This document shows, piece after piece, positions 17,469 through 26,292 of a stretch of DNA of 58,455 nt. Position 1 is the stretch's first letter, and every line of letters begins with the position of its first letter. Source of the stretch: Desulfobacteraceae bacterium (GTDB lineage: Bacteria; Desulfobacterota; Desulfobacteria; Desulfobacterales; Desulfosarcinaceae); assembly GCA_003599575.1 (NCBI GenBank), contig QZKV01000009.1, positions 1 through 58,455 of the forward strand, read 5' to 3'. Both the position numbers and the translations under genes were made by a program. The notes beneath the pieces are model-generated. The model ran no database searches. It was given only the letters and a program-made list of their open reading frames with translations, and had not been told where the DNA came from.

Positions 17469-18008
17469 TCATTTAGGAAGAAGATCGTCTTCCAGTTCGA
17501 CTTGAAGCGATTCCAGAAGGCGGCAGACCATGCCGTAATACCCGATGGCCGTGGTCAGTTCGACGATCTGCTCTTCGGTAAGAAATGCTTTGACGGCCTG
17601 AAAGGTTTCTTCAGCTACGCGGATCTTTTCGGCCACCTCGTCCGTGTATTGCAGAATGGCGCGTTCGTGCGGGTTGAAGTGGGGCGATTCACGCCAGGCG
17701 TGCAGCCCTTCGATTTGTTGGTCGGGGACTCCCACGCGCCGTGCGACCGCCACGTGTTGCGTCCATTCATAATTCGCTTTGGCCAGGTCGCCCACGCGCA
17801 GGATGGCCAGCTCTCTCAAGCGCGGGTCCAGCCGGCCCTTGAAAAGGATGGAATTGCCCAGGCGCAGGAAATTGCGGCCGATGGTGGGGCAGTGCCCCAT
17901 CACTTTGAAAACGTTGAGAACCCTGGAACCGCGATCTTCCATTTTTTGAAAGAGGGTTGCGAGTTCTTCGCCGACTTGATCTTTTTCCGGAATTGCTACC
18001 CTGGCCAT
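17469..18008 (-). CDS. Carboxymuconolactone decarboxylase (CMD) family protein
   Basis: This 179-residue helical protein fits the CMD/AhpD-like superfamily: LRLGNSILFKGRLDPRLRELAILRVGDL is the typical core, and YEWTQHVAVARRVGV carries the histidine region. The AhpD catalytic C-x-x-C is absent, as in many CMD proteins. The start at 18008 has an excellent AAAGGAG site; an alternative start at 18050 is less likely. It lies 65 bases downstream of the SDR gene and is probably co-transcribed, suggesting a catabolic step on a small carboxylic or aromatic compound. Confidence 0.85.
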   Translation of the reverse strand: MARVAIPEKDQVGEELATLFQKMEDRGSRVLNVFKVMGHCPTIGRNFLRLGNSILFKGRLDPRLRELAILRVGDLAKANYEWTQHVAVARRVGVPDQQIEGLHAWRESPHFNPHERAILQYTDEVAEKIRVAEETFQAVKAFLTEEQIVELTTAIGYYGMVCRLLESLQVELEDDLLPK

Positions 18009-18073
18009 CCGCACGCTCCTTTGGAAGTAGTTTCTGACCTGCGGGTTCAAGATGCAGGAACAATCTATATGGT

Positions 18074-18874
18074 TCAGCCGATCCGCGCGCTTTGCCCGCC
18101 ATCGACCGGCAGGATCACGGAAGTGATGAATCTGGCTTCATCCGATGCCAGGAACAAGGCGGCATAAGCAGTGTCCCAGGCATCGCCCATACCGCCTTTG
18201 AGCGGCACGGCGCTGTCGCGTTTGCGGATCAATTCTTCTTTGCTTATGCCGGCGGCCTCCGAAATGCCCTCGATGGCCATGGGGGTTTTCATCAGGCCCG
18301 GCATGATGGCATTTGCCCGAATTCCTTTTTTGGCGTATTGCATCGCGATCGTATGGGTCAGGGCATTCACGCCCGCCTTGGAGGTTTTGTAGGCCAGCAT
18401 GCGCGCGGCACAAACCGCGGCGATGGAAGAGATGTTGACGATCGCACCGCTGCCTTGTCGCTCCATGACCGGCAGCACATATTTGCAGGTCAGAAACATG
18501 CCTTTCAAATTGACCGTGAAGATGCGATCCCAGGCTTCTTCGGCCAGCTTGACCGGTCCGGCGTCCCCGTCGCCGATACCGGCATTGTTCACCAGGATGT
18601 CGATGCGGCCGTATTGCTTGAGGCAGGCTTGCGCCAGGGCGTTGCAGTCGTCGGCGCGGGAAATGTCGGTTTGCACTGCCAACGCCCGACCCCCCTCGGC
18701 CTGGATCATGGCCTGGGTTTCCGCGGCCGAATCCAACCGGCGGTCGGCCAGCAGCACTTGCGCCCCCTCGCGGGCAAAAAGAATCGCCATGGCGCGACCG
18801 TTGCCGATGGTATCTCCCGGTGTTTGTCCCGCACCTACGATGATGGCCGTCTTGTCCTTGAGACGATCGCCCAT
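18074..18874 (-). CDS. Short-chain dehydrogenase/reductase (SDR)
   Basis: The 266-residue protein has the classical SDR layout: a nucleotide-binding loop near the N-terminus, NNAG (about 96-99), catalytic Ser149, Tyr162 and Lys166 (YKTSK), and a C-terminal PVDGG. The glycine motif is expanded to VGAGQTPGDTIGNGRA rather than TGxxxGxG, a feature of a particular subgroup. D43 after the second strand (LLADRR) suggests NAD preference. The start has GGAGG upstream. It is the first gene of a probable two-gene unit with the CMD protein; the substrate is unknown. Confidence 0.9.
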   Translation of the reverse strand: MGDRLKDKTAIIVGAGQTPGDTIGNGRAMAILFAREGAQVLLADRRLDSAAETQAMIQAEGGRALAVQTDISRADDCNALAQACLKQYGRIDILVNNAGIGDGDAGPVKLAEEAWDRIFTVNLKGMFLTCKYVLPVMERQGSGAIVNISSIAAVCAARMLAYKTSKAGVNALTHTIAMQYAKKGIRANAIMPGLMKTPMAIEGISEAAGISKEELIRKRDSAVPLKGGMGDAWDTAYAALFLASDEARFITSVILPVDGGQSARIG

Positions 18875-19119
18875 TTTTCAGACCTCCGGATGTCTACTGT
18901 CGGGTAAGATTTGTCAAAATTGCTTTTCAGCGCAGATCAGAGCTGATAAGTGAATCGCCGGATGAAGCCCGATGCCGCTTATACCGCTTCTTCTTAACCG
19001 GGGTGAAAGAGTTTTGTCAATGTCCAAAGGCCGCCGGCGCAGAAGAAAATCGTTTTGTATGAGAAGGGGAGACACGCCGGTGTGCCGGACGGTGTCGATG
19101 ATCCGGAAAGGTCCTGCTT

Positions 19120-19842
19120 TTGGAAACACGACGAGACGCATTTGTCAATGGCCTGCGTGACACCCTGCCGCTGATCATCGGGGCAATTCCTTTCGGTATT
19201 ATCTTTGGAACTTTGTCGGGCAGCGCCGGATTGCCCGCAAGCGCGACCATCGGCATGTCGCTGTTTGTTTTTGCCGGGGCCTCTCAATTCGTTGCCATGG
19301 GGCTGGTGTCGTCCGGTATGGCCTGGCCGTTGATCGTATGGACCACCCTGGTGATCAACTTCCGCCACTTGCTCTATACAGCCACCCTGCTGCCCTATTT
19401 AAAGCCTTTATCGAGAAGATGGCAGATCCTTCTGGCTTTCGGTCTGACCGATGAGACTTTTGCCGTGAGCGTCGGCCGCTGGCAGCAGGCGGACGCATCG
19501 CCACACAAGCATTGGTACCAATTGGGCTCGATGGCCTTCATGTATATCAACTGGAACATATGCACGGTCGTCGGTGTGATCGCCGGACGGATGTTGCAGA
19601 ATATCGGCGCCTGGGGACTTGATTTTGCGATGATTGCGGCTTTTATAGGCATGCTGGTGCCCTATCTCAAGGATCGACCCAGCTATTGGACCGTGCTGGC
19701 GGCGGGGCTGGGGGCGCTGGCATTTCATGGTCTGCCGTACAAATTGGGTTTAATGGCCGCCGCTCTCCTTGGTGTGGGTGCCGGTGTGCTGGCGGCATGG
19801 CTGAGCGGGCGGCAGTCCGCATCTTTAACAGAGGAAAAATGA
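19120..19842 (+). CDS. azlC: AzlC-type branched-chain amino acid exporter subunit
   Basis: AzlC and AzlD together export branched-chain amino acids. The 240-residue protein has multiple membrane segments and the AzlC signatures LPLIIGAIPFGIIFG, FAGASQFVAM and INFRHLLYTA. Translation appears to start at a TTG (19120) with GGAAAGG upstream; no ATG or GTG fits the conserved N-terminus better. Only one base separates it from azlD, so the pair is translationally coupled. Confidence 0.9.
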   Translation: METRRDAFVNGLRDTLPLIIGAIPFGIIFGTLSGSAGLPASATIGMSLFVFAGASQFVAMGLVSSGMAWPLIVWTTLVINFRHLLYTATLLPYLKPLSRRWQILLAFGLTDETFAVSVGRWQQADASPHKHWYQLGSMAFMYINWNICTVVGVIAGRMLQNIGAWGLDFAMIAAFIGMLVPYLKDRPSYWTVLAAGLGALAFHGLPYKLGLMAAALLGVGAGVLAAWLSGRQSASLTEEK

Positions 19843-19843
19843 T

Positions 19844-20176
19844 ATGGATCTCTTTTTGATGGTGGCCGGGATGGCGGTGGTGACGTTTCTGATCCGCTAT
19901 CTGCTGCTCCCGATCTCAGATCACTTGCGCTTGCCCTCCGGCGTGCAGAACGCCTTGGCCCATGTGCCCGCTGCGGTGCTGACCGCCATCATTGTGCCGG
20001 CCGTCTTGCTGCCGCATGGAAAGCATCTGCAAATCACATATGCCAATCCTTACCTGGTGGGCGCCTTGGTGACGGGGGCGATCGGTGCGATGAGCAAGAA
20101 TTTGCTTCTCACCATAACAGGAGGGATGGCCGGTTTCATGCTATGGCAGTGGATATTGAGCACCGGCTGGTTATAG
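19844..20176 (+). CDS. azlD: AzlD-type branched-chain amino acid exporter subunit
   Basis: The 110-residue protein has four hydrophobic segments and the AzlD pattern TFLIRYLLLPI, then LAHVPAAVLTAIIVPAVL, and a final GGMAGFMLWQWIL. It is the small partner of AzlC. The ATG lies one base after the azlC stop, with AGAGG inside the azlC end. Confidence 0.9.
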   Translation: MDLFLMVAGMAVVTFLIRYLLLPISDHLRLPSGVQNALAHVPAAVLTAIIVPAVLLPHGKHLQITYANPYLVGALVTGAIGAMSKNLLLTITGGMAGFMLWQWILSTGWL

Positions 20177-20224
20177 ACTTTCACGAGCGGACTGGAAAAT
20201 TTCTCTTTTCAAAAGTACTTATTT

Positions 20225-21667
20225 CTACGCGACCGGTGATCTTCGTGCGCTTCGAAACCGATCCGCCGCCTGCACGAAGCGAAAGGCCCAATGCGGTTCG
20301 CCCAGGGCAAACAGGTGGAGGTACGAGGCAAATACGTTGCCCGCCAGAAGTCCGTCCCGATCCGAACCCATCGCGTCGTAGCCTTTGTTGATCTTCAGGC
20401 AGTATAGAGGCGGCGCGTCATCGTGGACGATGCATTTGGAGTAATGAAATTCATGCCCGCGGATGATGGCACCCAGCGGGTGATACGGGTTTTCGGCCGT
20501 TACGGTCGCTTCGATATAACCCAACCCCTGCGGTCGTTCGCATAACTCGGTGGTCAAAGGCAAGACATCCGCCATGGGGAATCGGTTGTCCTTGTAAATG
20601 AGACTGCGCCCCAAATACATCAAACCGCCGCATTCGGCATAGATGGGCAATCCTCTTTCGGCTTCTGCCTTGACATGCCGCCGGACCCGTTGGTTGCAGG
20701 CAAGCTGTTCCGCCATGGTCTCCGGGAAACCGCCGCCCAGATAGAGGCCGTCCATCTCAGGCCAGGATTGCTGTTCGAGAAGCGAGAGCGGCACGAGCTG
20801 CGCACCGGCGCGGCGCAAGGCCTCCAGATTCTCTTCGTAGTAGAACCACAAGGCCGCGTCGCGCACATAGCCGATGCGCACCGGGGGTTTGTCCGGGGGC
20901 AGGGCGCGGGCGGTCACGGTCCACACATTGCGCAGCGGAACCGCATCGGCGCCCGGCGCAGGATCTTCCTTTAGCGGGGCGGCGCTGCAGGCAATCTGCC
21001 AAATTCGGCTCACATCGACGTGCTTTTGGACGAGGTCGGCCACCTCATCGAGCGCCGCAGCACTCAGTGCATATTCCTGATCGGAGATCAGCCCCATGTG
21101 CCTTTCCGGCAGGGGATTTTTTTTCAGCCGGGGCAGGGCTCCGATTACCGGAATGCCTGTATAATGCTCGACGGCATCGCGCACGATGGCGCGGTGTCGG
21201 TCGTTGGCCGTGCGATTGAGGATCACACCGGCGATGCGCACGTCCGGTTCGAAATCGATGATGCCGCGCACCACCGCAGCGGCGGTGCGCGTCATTTTGG
21301 TGCAGTCCATCACCAGAAGAAGGGGTGCGTCCACGATCCGGGCAAGCTCGGCCGTAGAATATGAGCCGGCGAGGTCCTTTCCATCAAAAATGCCGCGATT
21401 GCCTTCAATCAGGGCGCCGTCGTAGCCCCCGACGCTGGTCCAGAACAGCGAACGCAGCACAGGTTTGCGTAAGAGAAAGGGATCGAGATTGGTCGCCGCT
21501 GCGCCCGCAGCCAGACTCAACCACTTGGCATCGATATAGTCGGGGCCTTTTTTGAAGGGTTTGACCGCCTTGCCCGACCGCACCCACATGCGGGTCAGAC
21601 CGAGGCTGACAATGGTTTTGCCCGATCCGCCCCTCAAACCGGCGATGATGATTCTGGGACAATTCAT
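20225..21667 (-). CDS. cbiA: Cobyrinate a,c-diamide synthase CbiA/CobB
   Basis: The enzyme amidates the a and c side chains of cobyrinate using glutamine and ATP. The ATP-binding N-terminal domain has GLRGGSGKT and KKGPDYIDAKW. The glutaminase domain has LYLGGGFPE and the nucleophile cysteine in YAECGGLMYLG, with the partner histidine in SYLHLF near the end. The start at 21667 gives MNCPRIIIAG, the usual N-terminus; a longer start at 21718 is possible. A DsrN role (siroheme amidation) is possible in sulfate reducers, but no dsr genes are nearby. No other cobalamin gene is in the window. Confidence 0.93.
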   Translation of the reverse strand: MNCPRIIIAGLRGGSGKTIVSLGLTRMWVRSGKAVKPFKKGPDYIDAKWLSLAAGAAATNLDPFLLRKPVLRSLFWTSVGGYDGALIEGNRGIFDGKDLAGSYSTAELARIVDAPLLLVMDCTKMTRTAAAVVRGIIDFEPDVRIAGVILNRTANDRHRAIVRDAVEHYTGIPVIGALPRLKKNPLPERHMGLISDQEYALSAAALDEVADLVQKHVDVSRIWQIACSAAPLKEDPAPGADAVPLRNVWTVTARALPPDKPPVRIGYVRDAALWFYYEENLEALRRAGAQLVPLSLLEQQSWPEMDGLYLGGGFPETMAEQLACNQRVRRHVKAEAERGLPIYAECGGLMYLGRSLIYKDNRFPMADVLPLTTELCERPQGLGYIEATVTAENPYHPLGAIIRGHEFHYSKCIVHDDAPPLYCLKINKGYDAMGSDRDGLLAGNVFASYLHLFALGEPHWAFRFVQAADRFRSARRSPVA

Positions 21668-21743
21668 AACACCCTGGAAAACATCTGCGATGGGGCTTGG
21701 ATTTGGTATGGTCGCCATTTTTCATATCTGTAAGAGGCCATTT

Positions 21744-22142
21744 TCATTTTCCTGAGGTTAATTTTTGCAGCATTTCGGCCATTTTCTGGTGGACCAACTG
21801 AAACCCTTTCAAAGGCCGTATCATCACCTTGAAGTCGACGATTTTACCATCCGCGCGCCAACGGATCATGTCTACCCCGTTTACGACGATGCCGTCAATG
21901 ATGGTAGAAAATTCCAGGACCGCATCATTGCCCGAAACCACTTCGCGGACATAGGTGAAGGTGTCGTTGTTGAGCACCTGAAACGCTGCCGCGAGATAGA
22001 GCGTGGTGAGCTGCTTGCCCGCTTGCGGGGTGTGCACCACGGGCGAGTGAAAGACGACGTTATCGGCCAGAATGCGGTCCAACCCGGTCGCATCGAGCGA
22101 TGCGACGATGGCGTGCCACTCTTTTACAGTGTTTTCAATCAT
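21744..22142 (-). CDS. SnoaL/NTF2-like fold protein
   Basis: The 132-residue protein has the NTF2-like cone-fold pattern: an N-terminal helix, DRILADNVVFHSPVV, a second helix, then strands with AVLEFSTIIDGIVVNGVDMIRWRADGKIVDFKVMIRPL. Such proteins are small hydrolases, isomerases or binding proteins, and the ligand cannot be read from sequence. CAGGAGGAG gives a strong ribosome-binding site for the start at 22142. It is 34 bases downstream of the SagB-like gene. Confidence 0.8.
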   Translation of the reverse strand: MIENTVKEWHAIVASLDATGLDRILADNVVFHSPVVHTPQAGKQLTTLYLAAAFQVLNNDTFTYVREVVSGNDAVLEFSTIIDGIVVNGVDMIRWRADGKIVDFKVMIRPLKGFQLVHQKMAEMLQKLTSGK

Positions 22143-22176
22143 AGCGCTCCTCCTGAGAAACGAGATCATCCGCTGT

Positions 22177-22773
22177 CTAAGCGGCAAAGCCTACCGGCAT
22201 GAGCAACAACGGCTCGCACGAGCCGGAAATGCCCATGATCTGCTTCACTTCGGCATCGTCGAAGGCTCCGACGATGCCGGCCTTCAGGCCCAGGGCTTCC
22301 GCCTGGAGAAAGATGTTCTGCCCGATGTGGCCGGCTTCGATATGCGCGTAGCGGATGCCGCGGCGGCCATATTTGCCGGTTACCCGGCCGAAATCGGCCG
22401 TAATGACAAGTTGCAACGGCGCTTTGGCCATCCACATCTGCGAAAGCGATGCCCTTGCAAGAGCATCGCTTTGGTCCAGGGCCGCCGTTTGCACGATGCG
22501 GTGATCATTCGGCTGATAATGGTAAATTCCGGCCGTCACGCTTTCAACACCCTTGCTGCCGGTAACGGCATACAGGTCCATGGGGAAGAGCGCCCCCGCC
22601 GAGGGGGCCGCCCGCTTGTGTCCGCCGCCTGTTCTCCCCTGGGCGGCCCACAGGAGCTGCGCGAAATGATCCAGGCGCAACACCTGCGAGCGGAAGGATC
22701 GAACGGTGCGCCGCTGCATAATGGCTTGTTCCACCGCAAGGGCCCCTTCCGTGCGGGGTGGCGGCAATTTCAT
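22177..22773 (-). CDS. SagB/ThcOx-type nitroreductase-fold oxidoreductase
   Basis: The protein is a flavin-dependent nitroreductase-fold enzyme of the SagB/ThcOx type. It has the opening LPPPRTEGALAVEQAIMQRR, the FMN-contacting RRTVRSF, the SAGALFPMDLYAV motif, and the C-terminal GHIGQNIFLQAEALGL. No YcaO or precursor-peptide gene is nearby, so it is probably not a thiazole/oxazole dehydrogenase but one of the stand-alone members. The ATG at 22773 has GGAG seven bases upstream. An in-frame TTG at 22875 would add a hydrophobic stretch (IAVIWALSF) that could be a signal sequence, so the start is uncertain. Confidence 0.82.
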   Translation of the reverse strand: MKLPPPRTEGALAVEQAIMQRRTVRSFRSQVLRLDHFAQLLWAAQGRTGGGHKRAAPSAGALFPMDLYAVTGSKGVESVTAGIYHYQPNDHRIVQTAALDQSDALARASLSQMWMAKAPLQLVITADFGRVTGKYGRRGIRYAHIEAGHIGQNIFLQAEALGLKAGIVGAFDDAEVKQIMGISGSCEPLLLMPVGFAA

Positions 22774-22999
22774 GGCTTTGCTCCGGGGCGGTTGACCGGT
22801 ATCGGCCGCCGCCCGCGCAAGAGGGCGGAACGACAGGGCCCAGATTACGGCAATATGCTTTGCCGGTAAAGCCAATAGTTTTCTGCGAAAGGGGTCGATA
22901 ATCAGCGGACTTGTTCCCCAATGAAAACCGAGGCGCGCAGGCCCCGGAAATTATTGTCACGCAATGGCCGCTGCGCAGGTGTGCCTTTGGGGTGAGGCA

Positions 23000-24169
23000 T
23001 CAGACAACAGCCGCATAAAGCGCTTCGATCAAGGCGGCCGGGCGGTCGTCGATCAAGATGCTGTCCTGGGGCCGGTTCATCACGTAACCGAAGCCGATGC
23101 GCGCTTCGGGATCGGCAAAGCCGAGCGAACCGCCCATGCCGGGGTGGCCGAAGGCGTATCCATTGGGGCCCAGGGCCGCTCCGGGCTGCGGCAGCATGTA
23201 TCCCAGGCCGAAGCGCGTGTCCACCTTGAGCACTTCGTCGGGGCCGTGGGCATGCTCTTTGCGCGCTGCCTCGATCGAATGCTTGCTGAGCACCTGAACC
23301 CCATCCAGTCGCCCGCCGCAGGCCAGCGCGCCGTAAAAACGGGCAATGGCGGCGGCCGTGCCGTGGCCGTTGGAAGAGGGGATTTCGGCGCTGCGCCACC
23401 GGGCCGTGTTGACCAGGTCGGGGATCTTGTGAATGGGCGGGTTGGTGAAGGCCTTGGTGGTGACCGCTTCGGGTTGGGTCAGCATGATGTGGCCCAAATT
23501 GGGGTTTGCGCCCGGCGGAGGCGGCGGTATTTTGCCGATTGGGGCCACTCTGTAATGATGCTGTTCAGACAGCCCGATATGAAAGTCGAGGCCCAGCGGG
23601 GCCGCAATTTCGTCGTGGAAAAACAGGCCTAAGCGCTTGCCGGTGATGCGGCGGACCACTTCTCCGAGCAGCCAGCCATAGGTGCGGGCATGATAGCCGT
23701 GGCGCGTGCCCGGCGTCCACCAGGGGGCCTGCTCGGCCAGCGCGCGGGTCATTTTGTCCCAATCGAAAACGGCTTCGGCAGGCAGAGGGGCGCTGATGGC
23801 GGGGAGTCCGGCCTGGTGGCTCAGCAGATGCCGAAGGGTGATCGTTTCCTTGCCATTGCGGGCAAATTCGGGCCAGTAGTGCGCCACCGGATCATCGAGA
23901 TCCAAACGGCCCTGATCGGCCAGGCGATGCACGCAGGCGGCCGTGAACCCCTTGGTGGTGGAGTAGACATTGACCAGGGTATCTTTTTGCCAGGGTCTGG
24001 AACGCTTGTGATCGGCATAACCGGCCCACAGATCGACGACTGCCCGGCCGTCAAGGGTGACTGCCACTGCGGCGCCCAGCTCTCGGCCGCTTTTGAAATG
24101 ATGCTGGAAAACATTCCTGAGTTCAGTGAATCGCGGGTCGCAGTGCCCGCAAAGAGTGATGTCGGTCAT
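23000..24169 (-). CDS. Serine hydrolase, beta-lactamase/EstB family
   Basis: This 389-residue enzyme belongs to the class C beta-lactamase-like esterase family. The nucleophile motif is S70-T-T-K73 (VYSTTKGF), and the tyrosine motif lies in YHARTYGWLLGEVV (about 153-166). The C-terminal FGHPGMGGSLGFADP region takes the place of the KTG loop. There is no signal peptide, so it is cytoplasmic and likely an esterase or lactone hydrolase. The start at 24169 follows AGGA; an ATG at 24187 is less likely. Its neighbours are SMP-30 and Old Yellow Enzyme genes, suggesting joint catabolism. Confidence 0.9.
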   Translation of the reverse strand: MTDITLCGHCDPRFTELRNVFQHHFKSGRELGAAVAVTLDGRAVVDLWAGYADHKRSRPWQKDTLVNVYSTTKGFTAACVHRLADQGRLDLDDPVAHYWPEFARNGKETITLRHLLSHQAGLPAISAPLPAEAVFDWDKMTRALAEQAPWWTPGTRHGYHARTYGWLLGEVVRRITGKRLGLFFHDEIAAPLGLDFHIGLSEQHHYRVAPIGKIPPPPPGANPNLGHIMLTQPEAVTTKAFTNPPIHKIPDLVNTARWRSAEIPSSNGHGTAAAIARFYGALACGGRLDGVQVLSKHSIEAARKEHAHGPDEVLKVDTRFGLGYMLPQPGAALGPNGYAFGHPGMGGSLGFADPEARIGFGYVMNRPQDSILIDDRPAALIEALYAAVV

Positions 24170-24275
24170 TTTGGCTTCCTGAACCATGATAGGCGGGTAC
24201 TTCGGCCGGCAGCGCGCTTAGCACCATTGCGCGGCTCGGTAACCTTCTCCGGTCATGAATGTTTGCAATAAACAC

Positions 24276-25142
24276 TTAGCCCTGCTGATGCACCAAACGC
24301 ATGCCGGGGTGGGGCACGCTGAAGTAGGGTATGGTGGTGCCATCCAGGTTGCCTATGAATGCGGTCGTGCGTCCTTCCCATCCGAAACAGATATTGGAGG
24401 GGCGTTGCAGCACGCGGCGCTGCGGGTCTTCCAGATACATTTTCAGCACGCCGGCCGGAGTGATATAACCCACCGCATTCCATTGTGGAAACGTGACCCA
24501 CAGGTTACCCGCCGCGTCAAAGGCGATGCCGTCCGGGAAGCCGAGTCTGCCCAGGAAATCGGGTCCGAAGAGTTCCGCCGGTCCCAGGGTGCCGTCGGAC
24601 AGGATGCGGTAGCGCAGGATGTTGCGGCGCATGGTTTGGGCCACATACAGGCAGGCTTCCTCATGATCCAGCGTCAGGCCGTTGGCGAAATAGATGCCTT
24701 CCGCCACAATGCGCGCGCGTCCATTTTCGATCAGGACCACACAGCCGTCCGGCTTGGGGTCCACCAGGACCGAAGAAATATCTTCCTGCTCGGTGGAATT
24801 GGAGACCCATAGCCGCCCCTTTGAATCGAGGAACGGGAAGTTGGGTGCGCGCATCCGCCGTCCCCCGGCATGGGTCAGCAGGATTTCATGGCGGCCGTCC
24901 GGCTGCACCGATTGAACTTGGCCGTTGCCGATGTTGGCCACGATACAGGGTCCCCGGGGATCGATGCAGATCCCGTTGGGTGCGCCGCCCAAATCCCCGA
25001 AAAACTCCGTACGGCCGTCGCGCTGAATGTGCGCACATTGCCCGCGGCCGTCCGCGGCATACAGTGTGCCGTCATCCAGCGCCATGGCGCCTTCGGGGCG
25101 CATAAGCCCCTTGCCGATGGTTTTTACCTGGGAAATGTCCAT
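24276..25142 (-). CDS. SMP-30/gluconolactonase-like beta-propeller
   Basis: The product is a six-bladed beta-propeller of the SMP-30/gluconolactonase/strictosidine-synthase-like group. Repeated blades are visible: EGAMALDDGTLYAAD, PNGICIDPRG, NFPFLDSKGRLWVSNS, FANGLTLDHEEACLYVAQT and PDGIAFDAAGNLWVTF. Metal-binding residues typical of lactonases (E in RPEG, N in the FANGL blade, D in FPDG) are present. The start at 25142 is preferred because AGAGG lies six bases before it; an ATG at 25148 is too close to that site. It is 46 bases downstream of the flavin reductase gene. Confidence 0.88.
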   Translation of the reverse strand: MDISQVKTIGKGLMRPEGAMALDDGTLYAADGRGQCAHIQRDGRTEFFGDLGGAPNGICIDPRGPCIVANIGNGQVQSVQPDGRHEILLTHAGGRRMRAPNFPFLDSKGRLWVSNSTEQEDISSVLVDPKPDGCVVLIENGRARIVAEGIYFANGLTLDHEEACLYVAQTMRRNILRYRILSDGTLGPAELFGPDFLGRLGFPDGIAFDAAGNLWVTFPQWNAVGYITPAGVLKMYLEDPQRRVLQRPSNICFGWEGRTTAFIGNLDGTTIPYFSVPHPGMRLVHQQG

Positions 25143-25194
25143 GCTCATCCTCTTTTTTATCTGTCTGAGAGGGATCTGCCGCTATCACCTTCTA

Positions 25195-26292
25195 TCAACA
25201 CCCGTCCATTTCCCGGCCGGCGCGCGGATTGACCTTGCAGATAGGATCCCCCGGCTTCCACTTGCCGCTGCGCAGGGGGGCGAAGCAGCTGTTGCAGGAG
25301 GTACAGGCAACAATGGTGCCTTCTTTCCCGGTCCTCATCTTCTCGGGCCATTGCGGGTCCGCGATCAATTGCCGTCCGACGCCCACCAAATCGGCCTTGC
25401 CCTCGCTTAAAAACGCTTCGGCCAGATCGGATCGGTTGATCCGCCCCACGGCCATGACCGGGACGGTGACGGTTTGCTTGATCCCGGCGGCCAGGTGGAC
25501 GAAGGTTCCCATTCTGGCTCGGGGACCGGGGGAGGGCCTGCGCCCGACGGGCATGCCGATGGAGACATCGAAGGCATCCACGCCCGCACCTTGCAGCGCC
25601 GCGGCAAATAGGCGGCTTTGCGGCAAGGTGATGCCGCCCGGCCGGTTTTCTTCAGCGCCGATGCGATAAAAGATGGGGTATTGCGGCCCGACCGCCGCGC
25701 GCATGGCCGCAACCGTCTCCAGGCCGAAGCGCATGCGTCCATGCAAATCGCCGCCATAGCGGTCCGTCCGGCGGTTGTCCGCTCCGGAAAAGAATTGGCA
25801 GACCAGATAGCCGTGGGCGCCGTGCACTTGCACGAAATCGAAACCCGCGGCTTGGGCCGTCGAGGCAGCCCGGGCGAACTTCGCGATGATCAATTCGATC
25901 TCGGAGACGCGCAGGTCCCGCCGGTCGCCCGAGGCCGAAGGCGCCACCTGCTCGGCACCGGGAAGCATCCCGCCGTTGCCGGCTGGAAGCTGGTTGCCAT
26001 GCCAGAGCTGGATGCCGACCCGGCTGCCGGCCTGCCGGATGTCCGCGGTAAATGCCTGCATGCGTTCGATCAACCGGTTTACGCCGCCGGCCTGCCCCCA
26101 GGCGGCGTCCTCGACCAGCAGATCGACGGAGGTGCCGGCCAGAATAATGGCGCCCGCCCCGCCCCGGGCCCGCTCAAGGTAAAAAGCGCGCGCCCGGGGG
26201 TTGCCCAGTCCTAAACGAAGTTGCATGGCCGGCATGATGATGCGGTTTTTGAAAGAGATCCCCTTTAGTGGCAATGGGTCGAACAGAGTCAT
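25195..26292 (-). CDS. Old Yellow Enzyme-type NADH:flavin oxidoreductase (short)
   Basis: The 365-residue protein is the FMN TIM barrel of the Old Yellow Enzyme/2,4-dienoyl-CoA reductase group. It has LKGISFKNRIIMPAM at the N-terminus, the catalytic loop VHGAHGYLVCQFFS (about 157-170), TDRYGG, and the phosphate-binding VGVGRQLIADP. The C-terminus keeps the iron-sulfur cluster cysteines (CTSCNSC and a fourth in PICKVNP) but stops there. The FAD/NAD domain found in dienoyl-CoA reductase is missing, so an external electron donor is needed. It heads the minus-strand run that continues to cbiA. Confidence 0.92.
   Translation of the reverse strand: MTLFDPLPLKGISFKNRIIMPAMQLRLGLGNPRARAFYLERARGGAGAIILAGTSVDLLVEDAAWGQAGGVNRLIERMQAFTADIRQAGSRVGIQLWHGNQLPAGNGGMLPGAEQVAPSASGDRRDLRVSEIELIIAKFARAASTAQAAGFDFVQVHGAHGYLVCQFFSGADNRRTDRYGGDLHGRMRFGLETVAAMRAAVGPQYPIFYRIGAEENRPGGITLPQSRLFAAALQGAGVDAFDVSIGMPVGRRPSPGPRARMGTFVHLAAGIKQTVTVPVMAVGRINRSDLAEAFLSEGKADLVGVGRQLIADPQWPEKMRTGKEGTIVACTSCNSCFAPLRSGKWKPGDPICKVNPRAGREMDGC

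Noticed and set aside
17187..18167. Plus-strand open frame across the CMD gene
   Set aside because: It is antisense to the CMD gene, which has a strong ribosome-binding site and a clear family pattern.
22177..22773. Part of a thiazole/oxazole-modified peptide cluster
   Set aside because: No YcaO, dehydratase, precursor peptide or transporter gene is close.
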